Shown: in pieces, positions 6,724 through 16,027 of the stretch
Numbering within the stretch: the first letter of the stretch is position 1
How the letters are laid out: each line of letters begins with the position of its first letter
DNA from: Subtercola endophyticus
GTDB taxonomy: Bacteria > Actinomycetota > Actinomycetes > Actinomycetales > Microbacteriaceae
Assembly (NCBI RefSeq): GCF_021044565.1
Contig: NZ_CP087997.1
Span: forward strand, 4,154,001 to 4,218,000
Direction: 5' to 3'
Length of the DNA stretch: 64,000 bases
Notes under the pieces: generated by a model
Seen by the model: the letters and a program-made list of their open reading frames with translations, nothing else
Told to the model about the DNA's origin: nothing
The model's database searches: none
Made by a program: the position numbers and the translations under genes

Positions 6724-8442
6724 TCAGTTGCAGGATGCGCGGCGACGCCCTCGCGAGACGATGAGCACGATCGCCCCGACACCGAACAGCACGAACGCGG
6801 CGATACCAGCGGGCGCCACATCGGTCTGGCCGGTATTCGCGAGTGCGCTCGGAGTCGCTGTGGCCGCGCCGGCCGACGAGGGCGCCGCGGGCGCAGATGT
6901 TGTTGGCGCAGGCGTGGAAACCGGGTCAGAGCCCGCCGTCGCCACCGCTCCGTCGAGACGGTCGAGCGTCACGAGGCGACCGAACTGGTCGAATGACGCT
7001 GCGACCGTGCCGCCGGAGGTGAACGACCCCGGCACGACGAACGAATAGGCGAAGCCGCCGCTCATGAGCGGAATGGTCGAAGACCCGAGCGCCGTCGGAG
7101 CCCCGTACACGTAGTTGTCGACGGTCAGGGAGTCGTTCGGCACGATCGACGTCGGCGTCACGTTGGTGAAGTCGAGCGTGAGGTCTGAGCCGGCCGGCCA
7201 TGACGTCGGCGACACCATCGATGTAGCCACGGGCGTCAGCGCTTCCGCCTCGGCCGCGGTGGTGGGGATGACCGGCGCGGGTACGGGGCCGATGAGGCCG
7301 AACGGGTTATTGTCGGTAGTCGAGACGACCGGGTAGCCATACACCACGGTCTGAGCACGATAGATGTTCACATCGGCGCGGAAGGTCGCAGGATTCTGAT
7401 TGTCGTCCGCGCTGCCCGAACCGATGTCGATTCTGGCGTACCCGGCGAAGTTCGTCAGCGCGACCAGGCCGTTCGAAGTTACGGTTGCGCTGACGACACT
7501 CGACGCACCAGGGTTCGTCGGATCGGCGACGGTGGAGGTCACAATCGTTCCCGACATCACATTCTGAAGTTCGAGCAGTACGTTCCCCGTGTCGAGCGGA
7601 TGGGCCGCGGCGCTTGATCCTGCAGGGGCGCTGGGAGCAGACGCGCTGCCTACCTTTGCGACGGTCACCAGGCGCCCATACTTGTCGAATGAACCGACGG
7701 TGTGCTCCCCGTAGCTGTAACGAGCGGGGATGGCGACGTCGAATCGTCCGTTTCTGACGATTGTCGCGCCGAGAGAATCTGGTTGCCCGTAGATATAGCT
7801 GGTCACCGAGTTCGTGTAATTCGGATCGCCGATCCCGTTCGGGCTGATGGAAGAAAAGCGCAAGTCGAGAGGCCATCCGGGGTTTGCATCTGAGGAATCG
7901 ACGGTGAAGTGCGTAATAGGAATCTGAGTGAGAACCTCTGCGGCTGTCGGGGGAGTGACGGGTCCGGAGGGAAAGTTGATGGGAGTGAACGTGTCGTTAT
8001 CTGCTGCGTACGAGTACGTCCACGTCTGGCCGCGGAAGATCGAAGCCGCCTGCCGGCTCATGACGGTGCCGGGCAGCGGGCTGCTGCCGAGTTGGTGCAC
8101 CTGGCCATCGGCCGTCTTGATGTAGACGGCGGCCGGGCCCGCGAAGTCGCGGATGTTCACCGATCCGTCGGCGCCGATGACTCCCGTCACGGTCGAAACG
8201 GCGGTCGAATCGGCCGGATCCGGTGTCGCGACCGCCGCCGTCAGGCCCGCCTGCGACGCATCGAACTGCAGCACGATGACGCCGGTGTCGACCTCATGGC
8301 CGGCGATCGGTGTGACCGGGCTGCTCGACGGAAAGCCGGTGTTGGCCGAAGCCGATTCTGCCAGGCCGAGACCGACTGCGGTCATGCCGAGCGTGAGCGA
8401 CGCTGCCAGTACAAGGCGCAGCGCGCGCGAACGAGTATTCAA
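6724..8442 (-). CDS. Secreted cell-wall protein with LANTG sorting signal
   Basis: A 572-residue surface protein. The start is chosen at TTG 8442 because GGGGGA lies 7 bases upstream and the signal peptide follows directly (basic NTRSRALR, hydrophobic core, ASA-type cleavage near residue 35). The ectodomain has two homologous halves of about 240 residues; each contains DTG, a FAG strand, YIYG/YVYG and a closing FDKYGRLVTV or FDQFGRLVTL. A Pro/Ala/Thr linker leads to LANTG, a hydrophobic helix and the RGRRR tail. LAxTG motifs are recognised by class E sortases (established knowledge). The ligand is unknown. No sortase gene is in the window. Confidence 0.85.
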   Translation of the reverse strand: MNTRSRALRLVLAASLTLGMTAVGLGLAESASANTGFPSSSPVTPIAGHEVDTGVIVLQFDASQAGLTAAVATPDPADSTAVSTVTGVIGADGSVNIRDFAGPAAVYIKTADGQVHQLGSSPLPGTVMSRQAASIFRGQTWTYSYAADNDTFTPINFPSGPVTPPTAAEVLTQIPITHFTVDSSDANPGWPLDLRFSSISPNGIGDPNYTNSVTSYIYGQPDSLGATIVRNGRFDVAIPARYSYGEHTVGSFDKYGRLVTVAKVGSASAPSAPAGSSAAAHPLDTGNVLLELQNVMSGTIVTSTVADPTNPGASSVVSATVTSNGLVALTNFAGYARIDIGSGSADDNQNPATFRADVNIYRAQTVVYGYPVVSTTDNNPFGLIGPVPAPVIPTTAAEAEALTPVATSMVSPTSWPAGSDLTLDFTNVTPTSIVPNDSLTVDNYVYGAPTALGSSTIPLMSGGFAYSFVVPGSFTSGGTVAASFDQFGRLVTLDRLDGAVATAGSDPVSTPAPTTSAPAAPSSAGAATATPSALANTGQTDVAPAGIAAFVLFGVGAIVLIVSRGRRRASCN

Positions 8443-8552
8443 CTGTGATTCCCCCGGTGGTTCGTATTCGACAATGAATTGGGCAAGCATAGGACGCGCA
8501 AGAGCTCGAACAGAAATCGTGGTGTCGCGCGGCTCGGGTACTGTGAGGAACC

Positions 8553-8966
8553 GTGCAGAGTCATGACGCAATCGTTCTCGCCCGCCAGGTCGTCGAGGCC
8601 GCTGGGGGTGCATCCAACCCGGGGCAGACCACCGGCCAGGTCATCGGTCTGCTGCTCGGGCTGCTCACCATCGTGGGCATGTGGGTCACGTTTCAGAAGG
8701 CGGGGCGCCACGGCTGGGCCGCGATCATCCCGGTCTACAACCTGTACACGCTGATCAAGATCACGGGGCGGTCGGGCTGGTGGCTGCTGCTGTTCATCAT
8801 TCCGCTGGTGAATGTCGTGGTGTACATCGTGATCGTTCTCGACGTCGCCGCGTCGTTCGGCAAGGGTGTGCTCTTCGGCGCGTTCGGGCTGTGGCTGTTT
8901 CCGTTCGTGGGGTTTCCGGTGCTCGGCTTCGGCTCAGCGCGGTACGAGGGTACGCCGCTGTTCTGA
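8553..8966 (+). CDS. DUF5684-type integral membrane protein
   Basis: A 137-residue membrane protein starting at GTG 8553, with GAGGAA just upstream and a TANNNT box (TACTGT) before it. The motif FQKAGRHGWAAIIPVYNLYTLIKITGRSGWW is the hallmark of DUF5684, a small multi-helix membrane family often linked to signal peptidase-like proteins. About four transmembrane segments are predicted by eye. It diverges from the surface-protein gene. The exact role is unknown. Confidence 0.75.
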   Translation: MQSHDAIVLARQVVEAAGGASNPGQTTGQVIGLLLGLLTIVGMWVTFQKAGRHGWAAIIPVYNLYTLIKITGRSGWWLLLFIIPLVNVVVYIVIVLDVAASFGKGVLFGAFGLWLFPFVGFPVLGFGSARYEGTPLF

Positions 8967-9136
8967 GTCGCGCGCGAGCACATCGGCCGCTTCGGCTGGG
9001 CGCCTGCGGGCGAGTGGATGATCGGGCATCCGATTTGGCCTGTATGCCGAGGGCGAACAGAGCCACCTCAGCGCACCGGTGTCGTTAACCTTTATGTACC
9101 GGATACCGCTTCTGCCCCGGTACCGAAGGAGTGCGC

Positions 9137-11644
9137 ATGTTTGAGAGATTTACAGACCGAGCCCGTCGCGTCGTCGTTTTGGCCCAAGAAGAGGCCAAGA
9201 TGCTCAACCACAACTACATCGGTACCGAGCACATTCTGCTCGGTCTCATCCACGAGGGCGAAGGGGTCGCCGCCAAGGCGCTCGAGTCGCTCGGCATCTC
9301 GCTCGACGCTGTGCGCGAGCAGGTGCAAGACATCATCGGCCAAGGCCAGCAGCAGCCGACCGGGCACATCCCGTTCACGCCGCGTGCCAAGAAGGTGCTC
9401 GAGCTTTCGCTTCGCGAGGCTCTGCAGCTCGGCCACAACTACATCGGTACCGAGCACATTCTGCTCGGTCTCATTCGCGAGGGCGAGGGCGTCGCAGCCC
9501 AGGTTCTCGTGAAGCTCGGCGCCGACCTCAACCGCGTGCGCCAGCAGGTCATTCAGCTTCTCTCGGGTTACCAAGGCAAGGAGGCGGTTGCTGTGGGAGG
9601 CAATGACCAGGCTCCCGACAAGGGGTCGCAGATTCTTGACCAGTTCGGGCGCAACCTCACGCAGGCTGCTCGCGACAACAAGCTCGACCCGGTCATCGGG
9701 CGCGAGAAAGAGATCGAGCGCGTCATGCAGATCTTGTCGCGCCGTTCGAAGAACAACCCGGTTCTCATCGGTGAGCCGGGCGTCGGCAAGACCGCTGTGG
9801 TCGAGGGCCTCGCGCAGGCGATCGTTCGCGGTGACGTTCCCGAGACGCTGAAAGACAAGCAGCTCTACACGCTCGACCTCGGTTCGCTCATCGCCGGCAG
9901 CCGCTACCGCGGTGACTTCGAAGAGCGTCTGAAGAAGGTCACCAAGGAGATTCGCACCCGCGGTGACATCATCACGTTCATCGACGAGATCCACACGCTC
10001 GTCGGTGCGGGTGCTGCCGAGGGTGCCATCGATGCTGCCTCGATTCTCAAGCCGCTGCTCGCCCGCGGTGAGCTGCAGACCATCGGTGCGACCACGCTCG
10101 ACGAGTACCGCAAGCACTTCGAGAAAGATGCAGCTCTTGAGCGCCGGTTCCAGCCGATTCAGGTCGCGGAGCCGTCGCTGCCTCACGCCATCAACATCTT
10201 GAAGGGCCTGCGCGACAAGTACGAGGCGTTCCACAAGGTGTCGATCACCGATGGCGCCATCGTGGCCGCGGCGAACCTCAGCGACCGGTACGTCTCCGAC
10301 CGCTTCCTTCCCGACAAGGCCATCGACCTGATCGACGAGGCCGGCGCACGCCTGCGCCTCTCGATTCTCTCGGCCCCGCCGGAGCTGCGCGAGTTCGACG
10401 AGCGCATCGCGCTGGTTCGCGGTCGTAAAGAGGCCGCGATCGAGGAGCAGGACTTCGAGAAGGCAGCCTCGCTGCGCGACGAAGAGAAGAACCTGCTCGG
10501 CGAGCGTCTGCGCCTAGAGAAGAAGTGGAAGTCGGGCGACGTCAAGTCGTCGGGCATCGTCGACGAGGGGCTGATCGCCGAGGTTCTAGCTCAGGCCACG
10601 GGCATCCCGGTGTTCAAGCTCACCGAAGAAGAGTCCTCTCGCCTCATGTTCATGGAGAAGGCGCTGCACGAGCGTGTCATCGGGCAAGAAGAGGCCATCG
10701 CGGCTCTCTCGCGCACGATCCGCCGCACGCGGTCGGGCCTGAAAGACCCGAAGCGCCCCTCGGGCTCGTTCATCTTCGCTGGCCCCACGGGTGTCGGTAA
10801 GACCGAGCTCGCCAAGGCGCTCGCCGAGTTCTTGTTCGACGACGAGGGCGCGCTCATCTCGCTCGACATGTCGGAGTACGGCGAGAAGCACACCGTTTCG
10901 CGCCTGTTCGGTGCCCCTCCCGGGTTCGTCGGCTTCGAAGAGGGCGGCCAGCTCACCGAGAAGGTGCGCCGCAAGCCGTTCAGCGTGGTGCTGTTCGACG
11001 AGATCGAGAAGGCTCACCCGGATATCTTCAACTCGTTGCTGCAGGTACTCGAAGAGGGTCGTCTGACCGACGGCCAGGGCCGCGTGGTCGACTTCAAGAA
11101 CACCGTGATCATCATGACCACCAACCTCGGTACGAAAGACATCACGGGTTCGCCGATCGGTTTCCAGTCGCAGACGAACACGTCCACGTCGTACGACCGC
11201 ATGAAGGGCAAGGTCAACGAAGAGCTGAAGAAGCACTTCAAGCCCGAGTTCTTGAACCGCGTCGACGACACCATCGTGTTCCCGCAGCTGTCGCAGTCGG
11301 AGCTTCTGCAGATCGTCGATCTGTTCATCGGCCGCCTTCGCGACCGCCTGATGGATCGCGACCTCACCATCGAGCTGTCGCTCGCGGCGAAGGAGCGCCT
11401 CATCCAGGTCGGGTTCGACCCGTCGCTCGGTGCTCGTCCGCTGCGTCGTGCGATGCAGAATGAGGTCGAAGACCGGCTGTCTGAGCGCATCCTCACGGGT
11501 GACCTCAACGCGGGCGACCACATCTACACCGACTTCGTCGACGGGGAGTTCACCTTCCTCACCACCTCGCCCGAGCCGCTGGCCGCCATCACGGCGGGCG
11601 ACGTCGCCGAGGCAGGTGCGGGTACGGCGACGATCGTCGAGTAG
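9137..11644 (+). CDS. clpC: ATP-dependent Clp protease ATPase subunit ClpC
   Basis: An 835-residue Hsp100 unfoldase that delivers proteins to ClpP. The two N-terminal Clp repeats carry the signature [15 protein letters not shown] twice. AAA1 has Walker A GEPGVGKT and Walker B in [18 protein letters not shown]-type linker is followed by AAA2 with [19 protein letters not shown] and [13 protein letters not shown], then a C-terminal D2-small domain. The start at ATG 9137 follows GAAGGAG by 6 bases; the upstream GTG at 9131 is less likely. The short acidic tail is variable. No ctsR lies next to it, so the regulator is elsewhere. Confidence 0.98.
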   Translation: MFERFTDRARRVVVLAQEEAKMLNHNYIGTEHILLGLIHEGEGVAAKALESLGISLDAVREQVQDIIGQGQQQPTGHIPFTPRAKKVLELSLREALQLGHNYIGTEHILLGLIREGEGVAAQVLVKLGADLNRVRQQVIQLLSGYQGKEAVAVGGNDQAPDKGSQILDQFGRNLTQAARDNKLDPVIGREKEIERVMQILSRRSKNNPVLIGEPGVGKTAVVEGLAQAIVRGDVPETLKDKQLYTLDLGSLIAGSRYRGDFEERLKKVTKEIRTRGDIITFIDEIHTLVGAGAAEGAIDAASILKPLLARGELQTIGATTLDEYRKHFEKDAALERRFQPIQVAEPSLPHAINILKGLRDKYEAFHKVSITDGAIVAAANLSDRYVSDRFLPDKAIDLIDEAGARLRLSILSAPPELREFDERIALVRGRKEAAIEEQDFEKAASLRDEEKNLLGERLRLEKKWKSGDVKSSGIVDEGLIAEVLAQATGIPVFKLTEEESSRLMFMEKALHERVIGQEEAIAALSRTIRRTRSGLKDPKRPSGSFIFAGPTGVGKTELAKALAEFLFDDEGALISLDMSEYGEKHTVSRLFGAPPGFVGFEEGGQLTEKVRRKPFSVVLFDEIEKAHPDIFNSLLQVLEEGRLTDGQGRVVDFKNTVIIMTTNLGTKDITGSPIGFQSQTNTSTSYDRMKGKVNEELKKHFKPEFLNRVDDTIVFPQLSQSELLQIVDLFIGRLRDRLMDRDLTIELSLAAKERLIQVGFDPSLGARPLRRAMQNEVEDRLSERILTGDLNAGDHIYTDFVDGEFTFLTTSPEPLAAITAGDVAEAGAGTATIVE

Positions 11645-11730
11645 TTCGCGTCGCTCGAGTAGCTCGCGTCGCTCGAGTAGTTCGCGCTGCTCGGGTAGTT
11701 CGAGTCGCGCGAGTAATTCGGGTAGCGCGC
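11641..11730 (+). repeat. Five 18-bp tandem units with in-frame stops after clpC
   Basis: Units of the type gtagttcgcgtcgctcga are repeated five times with a few changes, beginning at the clpC stop. Because 18 is a multiple of 3, every unit places TAG (TAA in the last) in the clpC frame. Confidence 0.85.
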
Positions 11731-11733
11731 GAT

Positions 11734-11753
11734 GCGGGCATCCGGATGCCCGC
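11734..11753. repeat. Perfect 20-bp palindrome
   Basis: gcgggcatccggatgcccgc equals its own complement. It is built from the CGGGCATCC word common in this genome and lies between the stop repeats and the terminator. Confidence 0.75.
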
Positions 11754-11767
11754 GGTGCAGTAGTTCG

Positions 11768-11804
11768 AAAGGGGTCGGCCACTTCGGTGGTCGGCCCCTT
11801 TTGC
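11768..11804 (+). terminator. Rho-independent terminator of clpC
   Basis: A 12-bp stem (ggggtcggccac with gtggtcggcccc, two G-U pairs) closes on a TTCG tetraloop and is flanked by AAA and TTTT. From here to 12084 there is no gene; that stretch holds three spaced copies of cgaactaccg and the palindrome at 11988. Confidence 0.85.
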
Positions 11805-11987
11805 GTGCCGTCGCCTGTGCGGTTGCGGCGGTACTTCGGTAGGTGTGCGGTGGTTTGGCGCTCCCGCGGTGGTTCGAACTACCGCGCGGGCGCCGAACTA
11901 CCGCCGAGGGCGCCGAACTACCGCGCGACGCGGTTGATGCGGTTGATGCGGCCGTGCGAGCAACACCGTGCGGTGGCTGCGAAGGCG

Positions 11988-12003
11988 CGATCGCTAGCGA
12001 TCG
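11988..12003. repeat. Perfect 16-bp palindrome upstream of argA
   Basis: cgatcgctagcgatcg is an exact palindrome 82 bases before the argA start. It could bind a dimeric regulator, but no second copy was found nearby. Confidence 0.5.
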
Positions 12004-12084
12004 AAGGTGAGGATCAGCAACTCGATGCGCGTGACCTGCCGGGCCGGTTTTCGTCAAATGGGGGCGGGCTGGGAGGATGGAGGG

Positions 12085-12624
12085 ATGACCACTCCTGACG
12101 TGTCCGCCGCTCGCCCCGCAACTGGGTCGATCACGGTGCGACGCGCCCGCACGTCTGATGTGCCGTGGATTCAGCGCCTCGTCGAACCTCTGGTGCAGCA
12201 GCGCATTCTGCTCGGCAAAGATTCCGTGGTCTTCTACGAGGCCGTGCAGGAGTTCCGCATCGCCGTCGACGCAGACGGAACCCCGATCGGCTGCGGCGCC
12301 TTACACGTGTTCTGGGAAGACCTCGGCGAGGTTCGCACTCTCGCGGTCGACGAGGCCTGGCTCGGCCGGGGGGTCGGGCACGCACTGCTGAACGCGATCG
12401 AACAGGATGCTCGAGACTTGGGCCTCTCGCGACTGTTCTGCCTCACGTTCGAGGTGCCGTTCTTCGAGCGCCACGGGTTCATCGCCTCTCCGCTCTCGCT
12501 CGTCGATCCCGAGGTGTACGCCGAACTGGTGCGCTCGCCCGACGAAGGCGTCGCCGAGTTTCTCGACCTCGCCCGCGTGAAACCGAACACTCTCGGCAAC
12601 ACGCGCATGCTGAAGCACCTCTGA
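12085..12624 (+). CDS. argA: Amino-acid N-acetyltransferase (ArgA-type, GNAT)
   Basis: A 179-residue single-domain GNAT enzyme of the short actinobacterial ArgA type, which acetylates L-glutamate with acetyl-CoA in the first step of arginine synthesis. The sequence shows ITVRRARTSDVPWIQRLVEPL, the acceptor segment ALHVFWEDLGEVRTLAVDE, the acetyl-CoA loop GRGVGHALL and EVPFFERHGF, all typical of the family. The start at ATG 12085 follows GGAGG. It is shorter than the Pseudomonas-type ArgA because the kinase-like domain is absent, as is normal in this phylum. A Nudix gene follows 20 bases later. Confidence 0.85.
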   Translation: MTTPDVSAARPATGSITVRRARTSDVPWIQRLVEPLVQQRILLGKDSVVFYEAVQEFRIAVDADGTPIGCGALHVFWEDLGEVRTLAVDEAWLGRGVGHALLNAIEQDARDLGLSRLFCLTFEVPFFERHGFIASPLSLVDPEVYAELVRSPDEGVAEFLDLARVKPNTLGNTRMLKHL

Positions 12625-12644
12625 GGCCCGGAGGGGCGCGGGCT

Positions 12645-13130
12645 GTGTCCGGATACGAGGTGTGCGTGTGCTACCTCACGCGCACCAGGCCGGATGGCCG
12701 CCGCGAGGTTCTGCTGGGGCGTAAACGCACCGGGCTGGGCCTCGGCAAGATCGTCGGCCCCGGGGGCAAGGTGGAGCACGGCGAGAGCCCGCTCGAGGCC
12801 ATCGTGCGCGAGGTGGCGGAGGAAACGGGCATCCGGGTGCCGCCTTCGTCGCTTCGGGAGGCGGGGCGGCTCGAGTACGAGTTTCCGTTCCGAAGCGCGT
12901 GGAGCCAGAATTCGACCGTATTTGTGGGCGAAGAGTGGTCGGGCTCGCCGGAAGCGTCTGACGAGCTCGCTCCGGAGTGGTTTGCCGTCGACGAGCTGCC
13001 ATTCGACGAGATGTGGCACGACGCGCGGTTCTGGTTGCCGCGGGTGCTCGCCGGCGAGCGTGTGCAGGCGTGGTTCTCTTTCCGCGATGACAACCAGACG
13101 GTGGCGGAGTCGAGCCTGCCGCTGGGCTGA
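12645..13130 (+). CDS. Nudix hydrolase, MutT/8-oxo-dGTP type
   Basis: A 161-residue Nudix protein. The Nudix box is complete: GGKVEHGE, seven residues, then REVAEETGI, with the metal-binding glutamates present. The start at GTG 12645 has GGAGGGG about 8 bases upstream. KIVGPGGKVEHGES and the later WFAVDELPFDEMWHDARFWLP resemble the MTH1-like subgroup that cleans 8-oxo-purine nucleotides, but substrate choice in this superfamily is hard to infer. It is likely cotranscribed with argA. Confidence 0.85.
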   Translation: MSGYEVCVCYLTRTRPDGRREVLLGRKRTGLGLGKIVGPGGKVEHGESPLEAIVREVAEETGIRVPPSSLREAGRLEYEFPFRSAWSQNSTVFVGEEWSGSPEASDELAPEWFAVDELPFDEMWHDARFWLPRVLAGERVQAWFSFRDDNQTVAESSLPLG

Positions 13131-13269
13131 GGCGCGTGCGGGCTGAGGTGCCGGTGGGCTGAGGTGTCTGCGCGGGCTGAGGCGCGCGAGGGCTAATGCG
13201 CGTGCCCGGGGTGGCGGCGGCTGAGGTGCTTGCGCGCGCTAATGCGCCTGCCCGGGCCGGCGGCACCGC
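13131..13269. repeat. Degenerate GGGCTGAGG repeat spacer
   Basis: The spacer between the convergent Nudix and esterase genes consists of about seven irregular copies of a 'gcgggctgaggtgc/ggctaatgcgc' word. No terminator with a T tract is visible. Confidence 0.6.
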
Positions 13270-14436
13270 TCACCCGAGGTGCCGACGCAAGAACTCCACC
13301 AGGTCGTCTGCGGCGCGAGTGGCCACCCGCAGGATGCCCGGATACGTCACCCAGCCGTGCGGAGCCTCAGGGTAGGTGATCACCGTGACTTCGGTGCCAT
13401 CTGCGCCCAATTGACGAGCGTACGAAAGGCCTTGGTCGTGCAACACGTCATGGGCGCCGAGCTGCACGAGCGCCGGAGGCAGGTTCGCGAAAGTGGATGC
13501 TCGTGCGGGGGCAGCGCGGGCATCCACTCTCGCGGCCGACGTGGCATCGGGGCCGAGGTAGTAGTCGAAGAAGGCGGCCATGTCGGCCTGGTGCAATACC
13601 GGGCTGTGGGCGTTCGCTCGCATAGAGGCGTCGTCGAGCACGGTGTCTGTGACGGGGTAGATGAGCGCCTGGGCCGCGATGCGCGGGGCGGCGGCGCCGG
13701 GCGAGAGGCCACGCGTGGCCTCCGGTGGCGGTGGCGTGGACGTGGACGTTGCTGTTGCTGCTGCCGCTGAGTCCGCGTCATCGCGGGCGAGCAGGCTGAG
13801 TACGGCGGCGAGGTTGCCTCCGGCGCTGTCTCCGAACACGGCGAGCCGCGCAGGGTCGGCTCCAAGCGCCGTGGCGTTGGCCGAAACCCAGTCGAGGGCG
13901 GCCTGGCAGTCGTCGACGGCGGCGGGAAACGGATGCTGCGGGGCCAGACGATAGTCGACGGCGACGACGATCGCTCCGAGCTCGGCGGCCACCCGCGACG
14001 GCAGCCAGTCGCACATGTCGAGTGCGCCGAAAAGGGTCCAGCCGCCGCCGTGAAGGTAGAGGGCGATGGGGAGGCTGCCTGAGGGTGTGGTGCTGGTGGC
14101 AGTGTCGGTGCCGGTGCCGGTGCCGGTGCCAGCGCCGATGCCCGGGTTTGGGGTTGTGGCGCCGGCGCGCGAGGTTCGCGGCGACGGAGCGAGGCGGGGC
14201 CGGTAGATGCGGATCGGGATGCCCGTGGTGCTGCCCGGCGCGGGTGGGAGGGTTCGATCATCCACTGCCACTCGCCGATCGCGCGCGCCGAAAAGCAGCC
14301 GGCGAAGGGGCGCCGGCACGTGCTGCATGGTCTGGTTGTGCGCGATGTCGGTCGGGCTCATGGTGGCGATGTGCATCGAGTCGAAGCGGTCCATGAACCA
14401 GCCCCAGGCGCGCACGCGCAGCGGAATCGGGGTCAT
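13270..14436 (-). CDS. HSL-type alpha/beta-hydrolase (esterase/lipase)
   Basis: A 388-residue enzyme of the hormone-sensitive-lipase family. The oxyanion motif is YLHGGGWTLFG, the nucleophile elbow GDSAGGNLAAV, the acid is in LGAHDVLHDQG and the histidine in APHGWV. It likely hydrolyses short acyl esters in the cytoplasm. Two low-complexity inserts (a Gly-Thr run GIGAGTGTGTGTD around residue 100 and a Ser/Thr/Pro run after LLARDDADS) are absent from typical homologues and look like DNA-repeat expansions. It lies 97 bases after the nitroreductase gene on the same strand and may be the last gene of that operon. Confidence 0.85.
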   Translation of the reverse strand: MTPIPLRVRAWGWFMDRFDSMHIATMSPTDIAHNQTMQHVPAPLRRLLFGARDRRVAVDDRTLPPAPGSTTGIPIRIYRPRLAPSPRTSRAGATTPNPGIGAGTGTGTGTDTATSTTPSGSLPIALYLHGGGWTLFGALDMCDWLPSRVAAELGAIVVAVDYRLAPQHPFPAAVDDCQAALDWVSANATALGADPARLAVFGDSAGGNLAAVLSLLARDDADSAAAATATSTSTPPPPEATRGLSPGAAAPRIAAQALIYPVTDTVLDDASMRANAHSPVLHQADMAAFFDYYLGPDATSAARVDARAAPARASTFANLPPALVQLGAHDVLHDQGLSYARQLGADGTEVTVITYPEAPHGWVTYPGILRVATRAADDLVEFLRRHLG

Positions 14437-14533
14437 CTCGCCGACTCGCGAGCACGATCGTGGTGAGGGGCGAGGGCCGTGGTGGGCGGACTACACGATC
14501 GTGGGGCCCGAGTCTCCCGCACGACGAGCATCA

Positions 14534-16027
14534 TCAGTGCCTGCCGCCGGCACCGTGTGCGTCGTGAGGCTGCGGGTCGGTCAGCCGCGGGGAGCGCGGA
14601 ACGTCGCCGACGGCGACTCCGACGCTGAACACCGAGAGCGCCACATCGCTGCGGCCGAGAGAGAGGCGTTTGCGCAGCAGCCCGTGAGCCAGCGGAGAAT
14701 CGATGAGTTCGGAGTGCGGCGACACCGAGAGCCCGCGGGTGTGGGCGTGCAGCCACAGGCGTTGCAGGGCGCGACCGGCCTGCAGGGCATCCGGTTCAGA
14801 GACGCCGATGCGGCTGTCCATCGCGGCGGTGATGCGAGTGGTGTCGTCGGCGGCCGCGAGGCGGGCATTCGCCACGAGCACCAGGTGCGTCGGCGACTCG
14901 GTCGAGCTCTCGGAGAGCGAGAGGGCAAGCGGGCGCAGGCTGCGCGCGCGTTCGAGCGACTCGGCGCCCCGCCCGATGATGCCTGCGAGGGCCAGCACCG
15001 GGTCGCGCAGGCCGACACGGCGCGTCGCCGGTGCCGCGACGCGCGCGAGCGGGCCCGGGATGCCCAGCATCACGTCGGTCATGCCGTCGAGCCGGTAGCG
15101 GGGATGCCGCGGATCGAGCCGCAACCACTGCAGCAGCTCGCGAGCCACGCTGCGCCGCGACGCGGTGAAGGCGATGCCGAGCCGGCTGAGGTACGCCATG
15201 GCCCGGTCGTCGAGTCGCCGCAACGAGAGCCACGGCGGCAGGTCGACGTCGCTGAGGTCGTTCCAGGTCTCCGGATGCCCGGCGAGTCGACCCCGATAGA
15301 CCGCCCGCTGGCGCACGTCGTCTGGCGTGAAGGGTGCAAGTAGGGAGACGGGTGCTTGGGGTGTGAAGGGTTCTGGGGGTGTGAAGGGTAGGAGTGGGGT
15401 GACGGGTGCTGGGGGGGTGGGGGGTGCGGGTGGGGTGGGCGGCGGCGTGGTGGCGTCCGCGCTCGGAGAGGCGGAATCGGCACCGCCACAGGCATCCACT
15501 CGAGGCACCAGACGCACGCGGAACACGGGCCTCGCGGGGTCGGCGCGCCCGCTGATCGGCAGTTCTTGGAGCAGCGAGAGCGCAGGGAGCGTCTCGACGA
15601 CGGCGTCGTGTCCGCGCGCGGCCGCGCCGATGCTGAAGCTCTCGATCCAGGCGCCGAGCGAGAGCACGACGTCGCGAAAGCTCGGATCGCCCGCCGGAAG
15701 CGTGCGGCTCGGAACGACGGCGACCTCGACGGCCAGGTCAGCAACCGCGCCGGCTGCGGCTGGCTCGATGCGACCGGCCTCGCGGCCAACCGCCCAGGTG
15801 CCTACTGCCGCGGTGCGGCCTGCCGCCGAAGTGCCTACTGCCGCGCTGCGGCCTCCCGCCGAAGTGCCTACTGCCGCGGTGCGGCCTGCCGACCCGCTGC
15901 CGACCGACCCCACAACACGCGGCGACCACGGCTGCGTATTGTGCGGCGACGGAGAGCGGCTGGCAAGCAGCACCAGGTCGTCGAGCAGCGCTCGCATGTC
16001 GCCGACCGCGTTCAGATCATCGTTCAC
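14534..16027 (-). CDS. Acg-family nitroreductase-like FMN protein
   Basis: About 497 residues. LASRSPSPHNTQPW at residues 22-35 is the FMN-site motif of Acg-type nitroreductases (mycobacterial Acg and Rv3131 relatives). The C-terminal part contains the matching ALQRLWLHAHTRGLSVSPHSELID motif. The start at GTG 16027 overlaps the preceding stop (GTGA), with GGAGG upstream, so translation is coupled. Two inserts are unusual: a repeated GRTAAVGTSA run near residues 48-85 and a Pro-rich TPPAPP run near 200-240. Family members bind or store flavin and often lack clear reductase activity. The role in this operon is unknown. Confidence 0.75.
   Translation of the reverse strand: MNDDLNAVGDMRALLDDLVLLASRSPSPHNTQPWSPRVVGSVGSGSAGRTAAVGTSAGGRSAAVGTSAAGRTAAVGTWAVGREAGRIEPAAAGAVADLAVEVAVVPSRTLPAGDPSFRDVVLSLGAWIESFSIGAAARGHDAVVETLPALSLLQELPISGRADPARPVFRVRLVPRVDACGGADSASPSADATTPPPTPPAPPTPPAPVTPLLPFTPPEPFTPQAPVSLLAPFTPDDVRQRAVYRGRLAGHPETWNDLSDVDLPPWLSLRRLDDRAMAYLSRLGIAFTASRRSVARELLQWLRLDPRHPRYRLDGMTDVMLGIPGPLARVAAPATRRVGLRDPVLALAGIIGRGAESLERARSLRPLALSLSESSTESPTHLVLVANARLAAADDTTRITAAMDSRIGVSEPDALQAGRALQRLWLHAHTRGLSVSPHSELIDSPLAHGLLRKRLSLGRSDVALSVFSVGVAVGDVPRSPRLTDPQPHDAHGAGGRH

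Noticed and set aside
9092..10234. Long minus-strand ORF opposite clpC (380 aa)
   Set aside because: It is the mirror of a strongly coding gene in high-GC DNA, has Leu/Arg-rich low-information sequence and no ribosome site.
10586..11782. Second minus-strand ORF opposite clpC (398 aa)
   Set aside because: Same reason; it also crosses the clpC terminator.
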